From contig NC_021505.1 of the NCBI RefSeq assembly GCF_000412675.1, positions 1,172,501 through 1,236,500 on the forward strand: a stretch of 64,000 nt of DNA. The letters run 5' to 3'. The translations under genes and the position numbers were made by a program. The notes beneath the pieces were generated by a model, which ran no database searches, was not told the DNA's origin, and saw nothing but the letters and a program-made list of their open reading frames with translations. Every line of letters begins with the position of its first letter. Position 1 is the first letter of the stretch. This DNA comes from Pseudomonas putida NBRC 14164. GTDB taxonomy: Bacteria; Pseudomonadota; Gammaproteobacteria; Pseudomonadales; Pseudomonadaceae. Below, one piece after another: positions 48,475 to 57,676 of the stretch.

Positions 48475-49167
48475 ATGAGCATAGTACGCACAGCGTTACC
48501 CCTGGTACTGCTCACCAGTGTGTTGACTGGTTGTGCAGGTTTGCAAAAAACCGACTGGCCGAAATGTGCCGCCGTCGGGGGTGTAGGCGGCGCCGCTTTG
48601 GGCGCTATTGAAAGTTCCAGCTGGGCTGGCTGGGGTGCGTTGCTGGGCGGTGGCCTGGCGGCGGGCTATTGCTGGGCCCATGGCGATGGCGACGAGGATG
48701 GCGACGGCGTGCCGGATAGCCGTGACAAGTGCCCGGGCACCCCGCGTGGTGTGCAGGTCGATGCCAACGGCTGCCCGCCTGAGCCGGTAGCGGTGGTGGA
48801 AGAAGTGGTGGTGCAGAAGGAGGAAGTCATCGTCATCCGCGATGTGCACTTCGAGTTTGATTCCGCGCGCCTGACCGCCAGTGACAAAGAGCGCCTCAAT
48901 ACCATTTCCACGCGTCTGAAGCAGGAAGCGCCATCCGCTCGCCTGAGCGTCAGCGGCCATACCGACAGCGTTGGCTCCGACAGCTACAACCAGAAACTGT
49001 CCGAGCGCCGCGCCCACTCGGTAACCGATTACCTGATCGAGAGCGGCGTACCGCGCAGCAGCTTCGTTTCGGTGGTAGGTGCCGGTGAAACCCAGCCGGT
49101 GGCGGACAATGCCACGGCCGACGGGCGTGCCATGAACCGCCGTACCGAAATCAAGATCCAGCGGTAG
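48475..49167 (+). CDS. OmpA-family lipoprotein with TSP3-type repeat (copy 1)
   Basis: A 230-aa lipoprotein. Lipobox LTGC (Cys20), a glycine-rich helix pair (GGVGGAALGAIESSSWAGWGALLGG region), an Asp-rich thrombospondin-3-type calcium motif (DGDEDGDGVPDSRDKCP) and a C-terminal OmpA domain (GHTDSVGSDSYNQKLSERRA). It likely links the outer membrane to peptidoglycan. AGGAGA lies 9 nt before this ATG; a two-codon open frame ATGAAATGA overlaps the start. Confidence 0.9.
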   Translation: MSIVRTALPLVLLTSVLTGCAGLQKTDWPKCAAVGGVGGAALGAIESSSWAGWGALLGGGLAAGYCWAHGDGDEDGDGVPDSRDKCPGTPRGVQVDANGCPPEPVAVVEEVVVQKEEVIVIRDVHFEFDSARLTASDKERLNTISTRLKQEAPSARLSVSGHTDSVGSDSYNQKLSERRAHSVTDYLIESGVPRSSFVSVVGAGETQPVADNATADGRAMNRRTEIKIQR

Positions 49168-49255
49168 ACGGCATGCGCCCGTGCCTTGAGCAGTGGCGCG
49201 GGCGCGTCTTCATGCCGGTCAGCCGTTCGTGGCCGATGACACAGGAGCATTCAGC

Positions 49256-49975
49256 ATGAGTGTGACGTCGAAGGCGGCATTGCCGTTGTTGGTGGCTGCC
49301 AGCCTGCTCGCGGGTTGTGCAACCCACAGCGATGGTAGTGCGCCGCTTAACCAAAGGACCTGGCCCATCTGCAGCCTGCTGGGTGGCCTGGTCGGTGGCG
49401 GCCTGGGCGCTATTGAAAGTTCTACCTGGGCCGCAGGTGGCGGTGCCCTGGGCGCGATCGCCGGTGGGCTGATCTGTTACGCCCAGGATGGTGACGAAGA
49501 TGGCGACGGTATTTTCGACCGCCGCGATCATTGCCCCGATACCCCCGCCAACACTGCAGTCGACCACATGGGGTGCCCGCTGAAGGAGTACCCGTCAGCG
49601 GCGCCCGCCACTGCACCTGAGCCCTCGCCAGAGGTGATCATCCTCGATGACAATGGTGCGGTGATGTTTGCCTTCGATTCCGCCGACCTGACCCCGGCGG
49701 CGCAGCAACGCCTGCAAGGCCTGGTGGCAAAACTCGACTCGCCGACGATAGCCAGGGTGAGTGTGATCGGGCACACCGACAACGTGGGTTCCGATAGCTA
49801 CAACCAGGCGCTTTCCGAGCGCCGTGCCAGCAGCGTTGCCGAGTACCTGATCGGTCAGGGCCTGGAGCCGGGCAAGGTCACCAGCCAGGGCCGCGGAGAA
49901 AGCCAGCCGGTCACCGATAACGAAAGCGAGGAGGGCCGCGCGCGCAACCGACGGGTGGAGCTGCACCTCAACTGA
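49256..49975 (+). CDS. OmpA-family lipoprotein with TSP3-type repeat (copy 2)
   Basis: A 239-aa paralogue of the preceding gene with the same order: lipobox LAGC (Cys21), GAIESSTWA glycine-rich part, DGDEDGDGIFDRRDHCP motif, OmpA domain (GHTDNVGSDSYNQALSERRA). The DNA GGGCGCTATTGAAAGTTC is nearly identical in both, indicating tandem duplication. The start follows CAGGAG. It is 88 bp downstream, probably co-transcribed. Confidence 0.9.
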   Translation: MSVTSKAALPLLVAASLLAGCATHSDGSAPLNQRTWPICSLLGGLVGGGLGAIESSTWAAGGGALGAIAGGLICYAQDGDEDGDGIFDRRDHCPDTPANTAVDHMGCPLKEYPSAAPATAPEPSPEVIILDDNGAVMFAFDSADLTPAAQQRLQGLVAKLDSPTIARVSVIGHTDNVGSDSYNQALSERRASSVAEYLIGQGLEPGKVTSQGRGESQPVTDNESEEGRARNRRVELHLN

Positions 49976-50073
49976 GCGGTGCTGGCGCCTGACTTGACAT
50001 TGCAGTTAATGTGGGTCGCACGGCCCGCTCGAACGGGCCGCCTCGACATAACAACATTCAATAGGGGCGGGGT

Positions 50074-50349
50074 ATGAAGTTCATCCTGGGCCTGGGCAAG
50101 GTCCTGACGGTCGCTTTCTGGGGTGTGGTGTTGTTCAATCAGTTGATGCCACAACCTGTGCCTTTCAATGTGTTGATCAATGCCGCTGGCATCGTCCTGT
50201 TCGGCTTGCACCTGCTCGAGGTGCTGTTCTTCAATGGCAGCCTGCGTGGGCGCAGCCACCGCTGGTTCGACCGTTTGCAGATCCTGCTGACAGGTATCTT
50301 CCATGTCATGTCCATTCCCCGTGCGCAGGAGGCGCCGCGAAATGCGTAA
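50074..50349 (+). CDS. DUF1145 membrane protein
   Basis: A 91-aa protein with two or three membrane segments (LGKVLTVAFWGVVLFNQL; FNVLINAAGIVLFGLHLLEVLFF). It matches DUF1145 in length and pattern; the function is unknown. Its end overlaps the next gene by 8 bp. Confidence 0.82.
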   Translation: MKFILGLGKVLTVAFWGVVLFNQLMPQPVPFNVLINAAGIVLFGLHLLEVLFFNGSLRGRSHRWFDRLQILLTGIFHVMSIPRAQEAPRNA

Positions 50350-51100
50350 TCTGATATTGCTGGCCATGTTGGCCGCTCCCCTGGCCCAGGCTGAAAGCCT
50401 GGAGGTCGCCGCCAATTCCATGCTGCGCCTGCCCGACAAGTCGGCCAGCGTGCACTTCACGCACCTGCGTGTCGCGGATGCGGCAACCCTGCTGCTGCCT
50501 GCCTCGCTTGCGCAATTGACGGTCGACCAGCTGGAACTGGGGCGTGATGCGCGCATCGCCATCGCACCCTCCGATAGCCCCCTGGTGATCGAGGCGCGTA
50601 GCGCGAAGTTGGGTGAGGGCAGTGAATTCAGTGCCCCCGGGGCGGCGGGTAGTTATCAGCGGGCAGCTCGTCCGGGCCGCAGCCTGGACCTGAAACTGGC
50701 TGAAGTGGATGCCGAACGGGTGGCGATCGATGCCCGCGGTGGCGCGGGCGCTCCGGGTTATGTGGGGCTTGATGGTGGCAACGGCCAGGCGGGTGGCTGC
50801 ACCTGGGGCCAGGCCAGTCGTGGTGCCAATGGCGATAACGGCGGCGACGGGCATGATGGCGCGCCGGGAGGGCGCATTCGCCTGAGCGTGCCGCAGGGCT
50901 TCGCGCAAGAGCGCGTTGTCGTGCGCCTGGATGGTGGCGCCCCAGGCAAGCCCGGGGCGGCGGGCAAGGCGGGTAAAGGGGGGGCTAGCAAGGGTTGCCT
51001 GGTGTACAGCACCGATGCTGGCGCCAATGGCCGGCCAGGGCAGCCTGGGCAGCCCGGCCTGGCAGGCGCCGCAGGTGAGCTGATTCTGCAGCACCTCTGA
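50342..51100 (+). CDS. Secreted collagen-like Gly-rich protein
   Basis: A 252-aa protein. A signal peptide (MRNLILLAMLAAPLAQA) is followed by about 100 residues without repeats, then Gly-x-y-rich segments (GAGAPGYVGLDGGNGQAGG, GAPGKPGAAGKAGKGG, GRPGQPGQPGLAGAAG) interrupted by short beta-like stretches. Two Cys may pair. Exported, probably periplasmic or surface; the function is unknown. The ATG lies inside the upstream gene's end. Confidence 0.75.
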   Translation: MRNLILLAMLAAPLAQAESLEVAANSMLRLPDKSASVHFTHLRVADAATLLLPASLAQLTVDQLELGRDARIAIAPSDSPLVIEARSAKLGEGSEFSAPGAAGSYQRAARPGRSLDLKLAEVDAERVAIDARGGAGAPGYVGLDGGNGQAGGCTWGQASRGANGDNGGDGHDGAPGGRIRLSVPQGFAQERVVVRLDGGAPGKPGAAGKAGKGGASKGCLVYSTDAGANGRPGQPGQPGLAGAAGELILQHL

Positions 51101-51122
51101 GCACTGTGGGCGGCATCCTTTG

Positions 51123-51239
51123 GGGGAGCGGCCTTGTGTCGCGATTGGTCCGCGAAGCGGCCCCAGGGTTTCAGTACTGATACGCAAATCGGGGGGGCTG
51201 CTTCGCAGCCCAATCGCGACACAAGGCCGCTCCCACAGG
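51123..51239. repeat. REP pair (GGCCTTGTG type)
   Basis: GGAGCGGCCTTGTGTCGCGA at 51125 is mirrored by TCGCGACACAAGGCCGCTCC near 51213, flanking GC hairpins (GTCCGCGAAGCGGCCCC; GGGCTGCTTCGCAGCCC). It fills the gap between convergent genes; nothing else seen there. Confidence 0.85.
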
Positions 51240-51298
51240 TATCGCGCAAGTTTTCAGATAATAAGCAAGGCCATTGCCCTGCCAGCCTCCGAGAGCTG

Positions 51299-51775
51299 TC
51301 AGATCATCAGGCGCGAACTGGCCACAGCGACCACTGCCAGGCCCAGCAGCAGGTTGATCCCCACCATCCGCCGAATCCGCCCCAGCACCGCCGCACCCGT
51401 CGGCCAGTCCTCGGCCTGCACCGCCGTCTTCAGCTCCGGCAGCAGCAGCGCCTGAATGCGCATGAACAAGGCAAACATGGCGATGCCGCCACCGATCATT
51501 ACCTGCACGTACTTCGGCGCAGTCTCGAAGCCACTGAAACGCACGTGCAACATGCCGATACCACTTATCGCCAAAATCGCCACCGCCAGCCAGACCCAGC
51601 CGAAGAAGCGTCGGAAAACTTCCACCCACAGCCGCAGCCGCGCAGGCCCTTCAAGGGCTGCAACCGTTGCCGGGCGCAGCACCAGCCAGGCGAAGAACAT
51701 GCCGCCAACCCATACCAGGGCAGCCAGAACATGCAGTGTGTAGGGCAGGGCAAAGGCGAGCATCCGGATCTCCAT
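51299..51775 (-). CDS. CopD-family membrane protein
   Basis: A 158-aa protein with four membrane helices (LHVLAALVWVGGMFFAWLVL; VWLAVAILAISGIGML), matching the CopD-like domain. Family members are linked to copper or haem, but no copper genes are adjacent, so the role is open. An internal ATG at residue 5 is an alternative start. Divergent from dinG. Confidence 0.85.
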   Translation of the reverse strand: MEIRMLAFALPYTLHVLAALVWVGGMFFAWLVLRPATVAALEGPARLRLWVEVFRRFFGWVWLAVAILAISGIGMLHVRFSGFETAPKYVQVMIGGGIAMFALFMRIQALLLPELKTAVQAEDWPTGAAVLGRIRRMVGINLLLGLAVVAVASSRLMI

Positions 51776-51861
51776 GCGGCATAAAGGGCAATAGCGGGGT
51801 ATGATAGCCGCCCCATGCGAAACACTGAAAATATATCCAGCCCGACGGGCGCCTGCAGACC

Positions 51862-54006
51862 ATGATCAGCAACGAACTCAAAGCCACCATCCAGGGCGCC
51901 TACTCGCGTTTTCTCGAAGCCAAAAGCCTCAAGCCTCGCTATGGCCAGCGCCTGATGATCGCCGAAGTGGCCAAGGTGCTTGGCGACATTGCCTGCGACG
52001 ATGAAGGCCGCCGTGCCGGCGAGCCTGCCGTTGTGGCCGTGGAAGCGGGCACCGGTACCGGCAAGACGGTGGCCTACAGCCTGGCCGCCATCCCGGCCGC
52101 CAAGGCCGCTGGCAAACGCCTGGTGATCGCCACCGCTACCGTGGCCCTGCAAGAGCAGATCGTCTTCAAGGACCTGCCCGACCTGATGCGCAACAGCGGG
52201 CTCAATTTCAGCTTCGCCCTGGCCAAGGGCCGTGGCCGCTACCTGTGCCTGTCCAAGCTCGACATCCTCCTGCAGGAGGGACACGCCCAGTCCGCCACTG
52301 CCCAGTTGTTCGAGGAAGAGGGCTTTCGCATCGAGGTCGACGAGCGCAGCCAGAAGCTGTTCAACAGCATGATCGAGAAGCTTGCCGGCAATCGCTGGGA
52401 TGGTGACCGTGACAGCTGGTCGGAAGCCCTGGAAGACCAGGACTGGGCCCGCCTGACCACCGACCATAGCCAGTGCACCGGCCGCCACTGCCCGAATTTC
52501 CAGCAGTGCGTGTTCTACAAGGCCCGTGAAGGCATGGGCAAGGTAGACGTGATCGTTACCAACCACGACATGGTGCTGGCCGACCTGGCGCTGGGCGGGG
52601 GGGCAGTGTTGCCCGATCCGCGCGACACCATGTACGTGTTCGACGAAGGCCACCATCTGCCAGACAAGGCCATCGGCCACTTCGCTCATTATTCGCGCCT
52701 GCGCTCCACCGCAGACTGGCTGGAACAGACCGCCAAGAACCTGACCAAGCTGCTGGCCCAGCACCCGCTGCCCGGCGACCTGGGCAAGTACATCGAGCAG
52801 GTGCCAGAGCTGGCGCGCGAAGTGCGCACCCAGCAGCAGTTCATGTTCACACTCTGCGAGCAGGTTGCCGACTTCCGCCCCAGTGAAGACACCGAGGGCC
52901 GCGAGCGCCCGCGCTATCGCTTCGAAGGCGGCGTCGTGCCGGAACAGCTGCGCGAAGTGGGTATCGAGCTGAAGAAGGGCTTTGCCCGCCTCAACGACCT
53001 GTTTACTCGCCTGGCCGACCTGCTCAAGGAAGGCATGGACGGCGAGGTCAACATCGGCATTGCCAGCCACCAGGCCGAGGAGTGGTACCCGCTTTTCGGC
53101 AGCCTGGTCACCCGTGCCCAGGGCAACTGGGAACTGTGGACGGCCTTTACCGCCGAAGACCCGGAAGACAGCCCGCCCATGGCTCGCTGGCTGACGCTGG
53201 CCGAGAGCGGTGCGATGTTCGACATCGAAGTCAACGCCAGCCCGATCCTCGCCGCCGAGATGCTTCGCCGCAGCCTGTGGAGCGTTGCACACGGTGCGCT
53301 GGTGACGTCGGCGACGTTGACCGCGCTGGGCAAGTTCGACCGCTTCCGCATGCGCTCCGGTTTACCGCGTGATGCGATGACCTGTGTGGTGCCCAGCCCG
53401 TTCGTGCACGGCGACGCTGGCCTGTTGCGGGTGCCTGACCTCAAGGCCGACCCACGCGACGCGGCGGCACACACCGCGGCAATCATCCGCGAGCTGCCGA
53501 ACATCGTCGAAGATGCCCGTGGCGCGCTGGTGCTGTTCTCCTCGCGCAAGCAGATGCAGGATGTGTTCGATGGCCTGGACCGTGACTGGCGCAAGCTGGT
53601 CCTGATACAGGGCAACCTGTCCAAGCAGGAAACCCTCAACAAGCACAAGGCGCGGGTCGACGATGGCCAGCACAGCGTGCTGTTCGGCCTGGCAAGCTTT
53701 GCCGAGGGTGTCGACCTGCCTGGCGCCTATTGCGAGCATGTGGTGATTGCCAAGATTCCATTTGCCGTGCCCGATGACCCGGTCGAAGCCGCACTGGCGG
53801 AGTGGATCGAAGCCCGCGGCGGTAACCCGTTCATGGAAATTGCCGTACCCGACGCCTCGCTGAAGCTGATCCAGGCCTGCGGGCGCCTGCTGCGTACCGA
53901 GCAGGATCGCGGTGTTATCACCTTGCTTGACCGGCGCCTGGTCACCCAGCGCTACGGCAAGGCTATTCTCAATGCGCTGCCGCCGTTCCGGCGGGAGATT
54001 TCCTGA
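51862..54006 (+). CDS. dinG: ATP-dependent DNA helicase DinG
   Basis: A 714-aa XPD-like 5'-3' helicase. Walker A is GTGTGKT (residues 63-69). The 4Fe-4S cluster Cys are C129, C205, C210 and C216, all present. DEGHHL is motif II and QACGRLLRTEQDRG is motif VI. It unwinds R-loops and forked DNA; it is SOS-linked in some species, but no LexA box was seen here. Confidence 0.95.
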   Translation: MISNELKATIQGAYSRFLEAKSLKPRYGQRLMIAEVAKVLGDIACDDEGRRAGEPAVVAVEAGTGTGKTVAYSLAAIPAAKAAGKRLVIATATVALQEQIVFKDLPDLMRNSGLNFSFALAKGRGRYLCLSKLDILLQEGHAQSATAQLFEEEGFRIEVDERSQKLFNSMIEKLAGNRWDGDRDSWSEALEDQDWARLTTDHSQCTGRHCPNFQQCVFYKAREGMGKVDVIVTNHDMVLADLALGGGAVLPDPRDTMYVFDEGHHLPDKAIGHFAHYSRLRSTADWLEQTAKNLTKLLAQHPLPGDLGKYIEQVPELAREVRTQQQFMFTLCEQVADFRPSEDTEGRERPRYRFEGGVVPEQLREVGIELKKGFARLNDLFTRLADLLKEGMDGEVNIGIASHQAEEWYPLFGSLVTRAQGNWELWTAFTAEDPEDSPPMARWLTLAESGAMFDIEVNASPILAAEMLRRSLWSVAHGALVTSATLTALGKFDRFRMRSGLPRDAMTCVVPSPFVHGDAGLLRVPDLKADPRDAAAHTAAIIRELPNIVEDARGALVLFSSRKQMQDVFDGLDRDWRKLVLIQGNLSKQETLNKHKARVDDGQHSVLFGLASFAEGVDLPGAYCEHVVIAKIPFAVPDDPVEAALAEWIEARGGNPFMEIAVPDASLKLIQACGRLLRTEQDRGVITLLDRRLVTQRYGKAILNALPPFRREIS

Positions 54007-54008
54007 CC

Positions 54009-54030
54009 GCCGGAGCACTTGCTCCGGCGC
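54009..54030 (+). terminator. Hairpin after dinG
   Basis: GCCGGAGC-actt-GCTCCGGC, 3 bp beyond the stop; only a mixed GT-rich tail follows. Confidence 0.5.
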
Positions 54031-54086
54031 GTTGTCCATTACTCAGTCTTGGTCCCGCAAGGGGCCTGAAGGAGAGCCCCAGCCCT

Positions 54087-56321
54087 ATGGTCCGCCTCAC
54101 CCTGCCCGCCGTTTTCGCCCTGTTGTTCAGCTCGCCCTTGCTGGCCGGGCAGCAGACGCTGTTCAGCTTCGTGCGCCCGGCCTCGGTGGTCAATGTGGTG
54201 ACCGAGGATGCCGGCATGCCGCAGTACAACGCGGAGCAAACGGCCGAGGGCGAGGTATTGCGGCGTGTGGTGTTCAACCCGGTCGAGCGGCCCACCCTGC
54301 GGCTGAGCCCGCAAGGCGGGGCGTGGGATTGGTCCACCGGGCAGTTCCTCACGTTGCGCATGCAAAGTGCCATGGACTGGGCGCTGACGGTGGATGTGAC
54401 TGTGCAAGGCAGCGATGGCCGCACCTTGACCAGCCGCGTTGACCTGCCGGCCGGCCCCGCTCAAACCGTGATGGTGCCGCTGACGGCCAGCTCGCCGCTG
54501 AGCCAGGGCATGCGCGCCGGCCCACCCATGCCGTGGAACCATGGTGGCCAGCGCTTGCTGCTGACCAGCAGCGCGGGCGCGGTAGACCTCAAGCAGGTGG
54601 CCTCGGTCAGCCTGAGCATCCCCAGCCCCAAGGTGGCGCAGAACCTGCTGATCGAGCGGGTGGGCATTCAGGACGACGACCAGGCCTACAAGGCGGCCTA
54701 TAAGGAGCTGATCGATGCCTATGGCCAGTCCACGCGCGGCAATTGGCCCGAGAAGGTGGCCAATGACGAGCAGCTCAAGGCGGCCGATACGCGTGAACAG
54801 CAGCAGCTCAAGGGCTGGCTGGCTGAACGCGGCAAGCAGCAGCTCGATGGCTATGGCGGGCTGCTGGCAGGGCCGGCCTTCGAGGCCAAGGGCTTCTTTC
54901 GCACCGAAAAGCGTGATGGCCGCTGGTACCTTGTAACACCGGAAGGGCACCCGTTCTATTCCCTGGGGGTGAACGCCGTCGCCGCAGATGGCGGGCGTAC
55001 CTACGTCGCCGGCCGTGAAGGCATGTTCAAGGCGTTGCCGGGCGAGGGCGATGCACTGGCCGCATTCTACGGCGAGGGCAACAACGACGATGGCAATGCC
55101 TCGTCGCAAGGGCGCCACTTCAAGCAAGGGCGCTGGTTCGATTTTTATGCCGCCAACGTGCAGCGTACCTACGGCAAACCCTGCCCGCCTGCCGCAGAAG
55201 GGCAGCCAGCCAACTGCCCGCCACTGGTCCTGGACGCTGCCCGCTGGCAAACGCATGCGCTGGACCGATTGCAGGCCTGGGGCTTCAACACGGTCGGCAA
55301 CTGGAGCGAGCCCGCCCTGGGCCTGGCCAAGCGCATGCCCTACACCCTGCCGCTGTCGATCGTGGGTGATTACGCCAGCATCAGCACCGGCATGGACTGG
55401 TGGGGCAGCATGCCCGACCCGTTCGACCCGCGTTTTGCCATGGCCACCGAGCGCGCCGTGGCCATTGCCGCCCGTGATCACCGTGACGATCCTTGGCTGA
55501 TTGGCTATTTCGCCGACAACGAGCTGGCCTGGGCTGCCCCAGGCAGCGACCCTAAAGCCCGGTATGGCCTGGCTTATGGCACTTTGCGCCTGACCACCGA
55601 TGTACCGGCCAAGCGCGCCTTCCTCAAGCAGTTGCGTGACAAGTACCGCAATCAGCAAGGGCTGTCCAAGGCCTGGGGCATCGAACTGACCGCCTGGGAG
55701 CTCATGGAAGACCCGGGCTTCGAGGCGCCGTTGCCCGACCCGCAACACCCGGAAATCGAGCGCGACTACCAGCACTTCCAGCAGGTGTTCGCCGAGACCT
55801 ACTTCAAGACCATTGCCGATTCATTGAAGTGGCACGCCCCCAATCACCTGCTGCTCGGTGGCCGTTACGCGGTGAGCACGCCGGAGGCGGTCAAGGCCTG
55901 TGCCGAGTTCTGCGATGTGCTCAGCTTCAACTTCTATACCCTCAAGCCGCAGGACGGCTACGACTTTGCCCGCCTGGCCGAGCTGGACAAGCCGGTGCTG
56001 GTGTCCGAGTTCCAGTTCGGTTCACGCGATCGCGGGCCATTCTGGCCGGGGCCGCTGGAGCTGGCGCGGGAAGAAGACCGCGGCCCGGCTTACGGAAACT
56101 TCCTCAAGGCGGCCCTGGCGCAGCCGATGATCGTTGGTGCGCACTGGTTCCAGTACCTCGACCAGCCGGCCAGCGGCCGCCTGCTTGACGGCGAAAACGG
56201 CCACCTCGGGCTGGTGGCGATCACCGATGTGCCGTACCCGGGGTTTGTCGACGCTGTGCGCAAGAGCAACCTGCAGGCGATGGGCCAATTGCGAGCCCTG
56301 CTGAAAAAACCGGCTCCCTGA
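54087..56321 (+). CDS. Secreted glycoside hydrolase, beta-agarase/beta-galactosidase-like
   Basis: A 744-aa exported enzyme. After a signal peptide (VRLTLPAVFALLFSSPLLAG), residues about 30-200 form a carbohydrate-binding-like beta region and residues about 270-735 a clan GH-A barrel. Candidate acid/base is Glu479 (ADNELAW) and nucleophile Glu641 (VSEFQFGS). The pattern is closest to GH50 agarase-like proteins. The natural substrate in a soil pseudomonad is unknown. No sugar transporter is adjacent. Confidence 0.82.
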   Translation: MVRLTLPAVFALLFSSPLLAGQQTLFSFVRPASVVNVVTEDAGMPQYNAEQTAEGEVLRRVVFNPVERPTLRLSPQGGAWDWSTGQFLTLRMQSAMDWALTVDVTVQGSDGRTLTSRVDLPAGPAQTVMVPLTASSPLSQGMRAGPPMPWNHGGQRLLLTSSAGAVDLKQVASVSLSIPSPKVAQNLLIERVGIQDDDQAYKAAYKELIDAYGQSTRGNWPEKVANDEQLKAADTREQQQLKGWLAERGKQQLDGYGGLLAGPAFEAKGFFRTEKRDGRWYLVTPEGHPFYSLGVNAVAADGGRTYVAGREGMFKALPGEGDALAAFYGEGNNDDGNASSQGRHFKQGRWFDFYAANVQRTYGKPCPPAAEGQPANCPPLVLDAARWQTHALDRLQAWGFNTVGNWSEPALGLAKRMPYTLPLSIVGDYASISTGMDWWGSMPDPFDPRFAMATERAVAIAARDHRDDPWLIGYFADNELAWAAPGSDPKARYGLAYGTLRLTTDVPAKRAFLKQLRDKYRNQQGLSKAWGIELTAWELMEDPGFEAPLPDPQHPEIERDYQHFQQVFAETYFKTIADSLKWHAPNHLLLGGRYAVSTPEAVKACAEFCDVLSFNFYTLKPQDGYDFARLAELDKPVLVSEFQFGSRDRGPFWPGPLELAREEDRGPAYGNFLKAALAQPMIVGAHWFQYLDQPASGRLLDGENGHLGLVAITDVPYPGFVDAVRKSNLQAMGQLRALLKKPAP

Positions 56322-56431
56322 GCACGAAGCTACCGTTCGTCGCGACCATTTGGCCCAAGCCAGTTTGCAAAACACCCAACTACTGAAACAATGCACACCT
56401 TTTTTGGACATGGTCCTACGGAGTACAGCGG

Positions 56432-57577
56432 GTGCAGATCCAGGGTCACTATGAGCTGAAGTTCGAAGCCGTGCGCGAAGCCTTTGCCGCGCTGTTCGAA
56501 GATCCCCAGGAGCGTGGCGCTGCGCTGTGCATCCAGGTCGGTGGCGAAACCGTCGTCGACCTGTGGGCCGGCAGTGCCGACAAGGATGGCCAGCAGGCCT
56601 GGCACAGCGACACCATCGCCAACCTGTTCTCCTGTACCAAGACCTTCACCGCTGTCACCGCCCTGCAACTGGTGGGCGAGGGCAAGCTGGCCCTCGATGC
56701 ACCTGTGGCCAATTACTGGCCCGAGTTCGCCCAGGCCGGTAAACAGTCGATCACCTTGCGCCAGCTGCTCAGTCACCGCGCCGGCTTGCCGGCCATCCGT
56801 GAGCTGCTGCCCGCCGAAGCCCTGTACGACTGGCAGGCCATGGTCAATGCCCTGGCGGCTGAAACGCCATGGTGGACACCCGGTAGCGAACACGGTTATG
56901 CCGCCATCACCTACGGCTGGCTGATCGGCGAGCTGATTCGCCGCGCCGATGGCCGTGGCCCTGGCGACTCGATCGTGGCCCGCACCGCCCGCCCGTTGGG
57001 ATTGGACTTCCATGTTGGCCTGGCAGACGAAGAGTTCTACCGCGTGGCGCACATCGCCCGTGGCAAAGGCAACCCCGGGGACGCCGCCGCGCAGCGCTTG
57101 CTGCAGGTGACCATGCGCGAACCCGAGGCGCTATCGACCCGTGCTTTCACCAACCCGCCGGCGATCCTGACCAGCACCAATAAGCCGGAATGGCGACGTA
57201 TGCAACAGCCGGCGGCCAATGGCCATGGCAATGCCCGCAGCCTGGCAGGGTTCTATGCCGGTTTGCTGGACGGCAGCCTGCTCGAATCCGAACTGCTTGA
57301 TGAACTGACCCGCGAGCACAGCCTCGGCCAGGACCGCACCTTGCTCACCCAGACCCGCTTTGGTCTGGGCTGCATGCTCGACCAGCCTGATGTGGCCAAT
57401 GCCACCTTTGGCCTCGGCGCCCGTGCCTTCGGCCACCCAGGTGCTGGTGGCTCGGTCGGTTTTGCCGACCCGGAGCACGACGTGGCCTTCGGTTTCGTGG
57501 TCAATACACTTGGTCCCTACGTGCTGATGGATCCACGAGCCCAGAACCTGGTCCGTGTTCTTGCCAGTTGCCTTTGA
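56432..57577 (+). CDS. Serine hydrolase, EstB/class C beta-lactamase fold
   Basis: A 381-aa family VIII-type esterase. The nucleophile is Ser67 in SCTK (S-x-x-K with Lys70), and YGW of AITYGWLIG supplies the Tyr. HPGAGGSVGF near residue 330 stands for the KTG-like third motif. No signal peptide, so probably cytoplasmic. The start is a GTG preceded by ACGGAG. The substrate is unknown. Confidence 0.88.
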   Translation: MQIQGHYELKFEAVREAFAALFEDPQERGAALCIQVGGETVVDLWAGSADKDGQQAWHSDTIANLFSCTKTFTAVTALQLVGEGKLALDAPVANYWPEFAQAGKQSITLRQLLSHRAGLPAIRELLPAEALYDWQAMVNALAAETPWWTPGSEHGYAAITYGWLIGELIRRADGRGPGDSIVARTARPLGLDFHVGLADEEFYRVAHIARGKGNPGDAAAQRLLQVTMREPEALSTRAFTNPPAILTSTNKPEWRRMQQPAANGHGNARSLAGFYAGLLDGSLLESELLDELTREHSLGQDRTLLTQTRFGLGCMLDQPDVANATFGLGARAFGHPGAGGSVGFADPEHDVAFGFVVNTLGPYVLMDPRAQNLVRVLASCL

Positions 57578-57620
57578 TCGGGTAATGCGGGTATTGCCCC
57601 GCCCCTTTGACTATCCTCAA

Positions 57621-57645
57621 TGCCAACGCCTCATGTGCGTTGGCA
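57621..57645 (+). terminator. Hairpin between esterase and OmpA-like gene
   Basis: TGCCAACGC-ctcatgt-GCGTTGGCA followed by AAATCTCTTT. It is a probable terminator of the esterase gene, 32 bp before the next start. Confidence 0.6.
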
Positions 57646-57676
57646 AAATCTCTTTCTAATTCATGGTGTATCGCTG

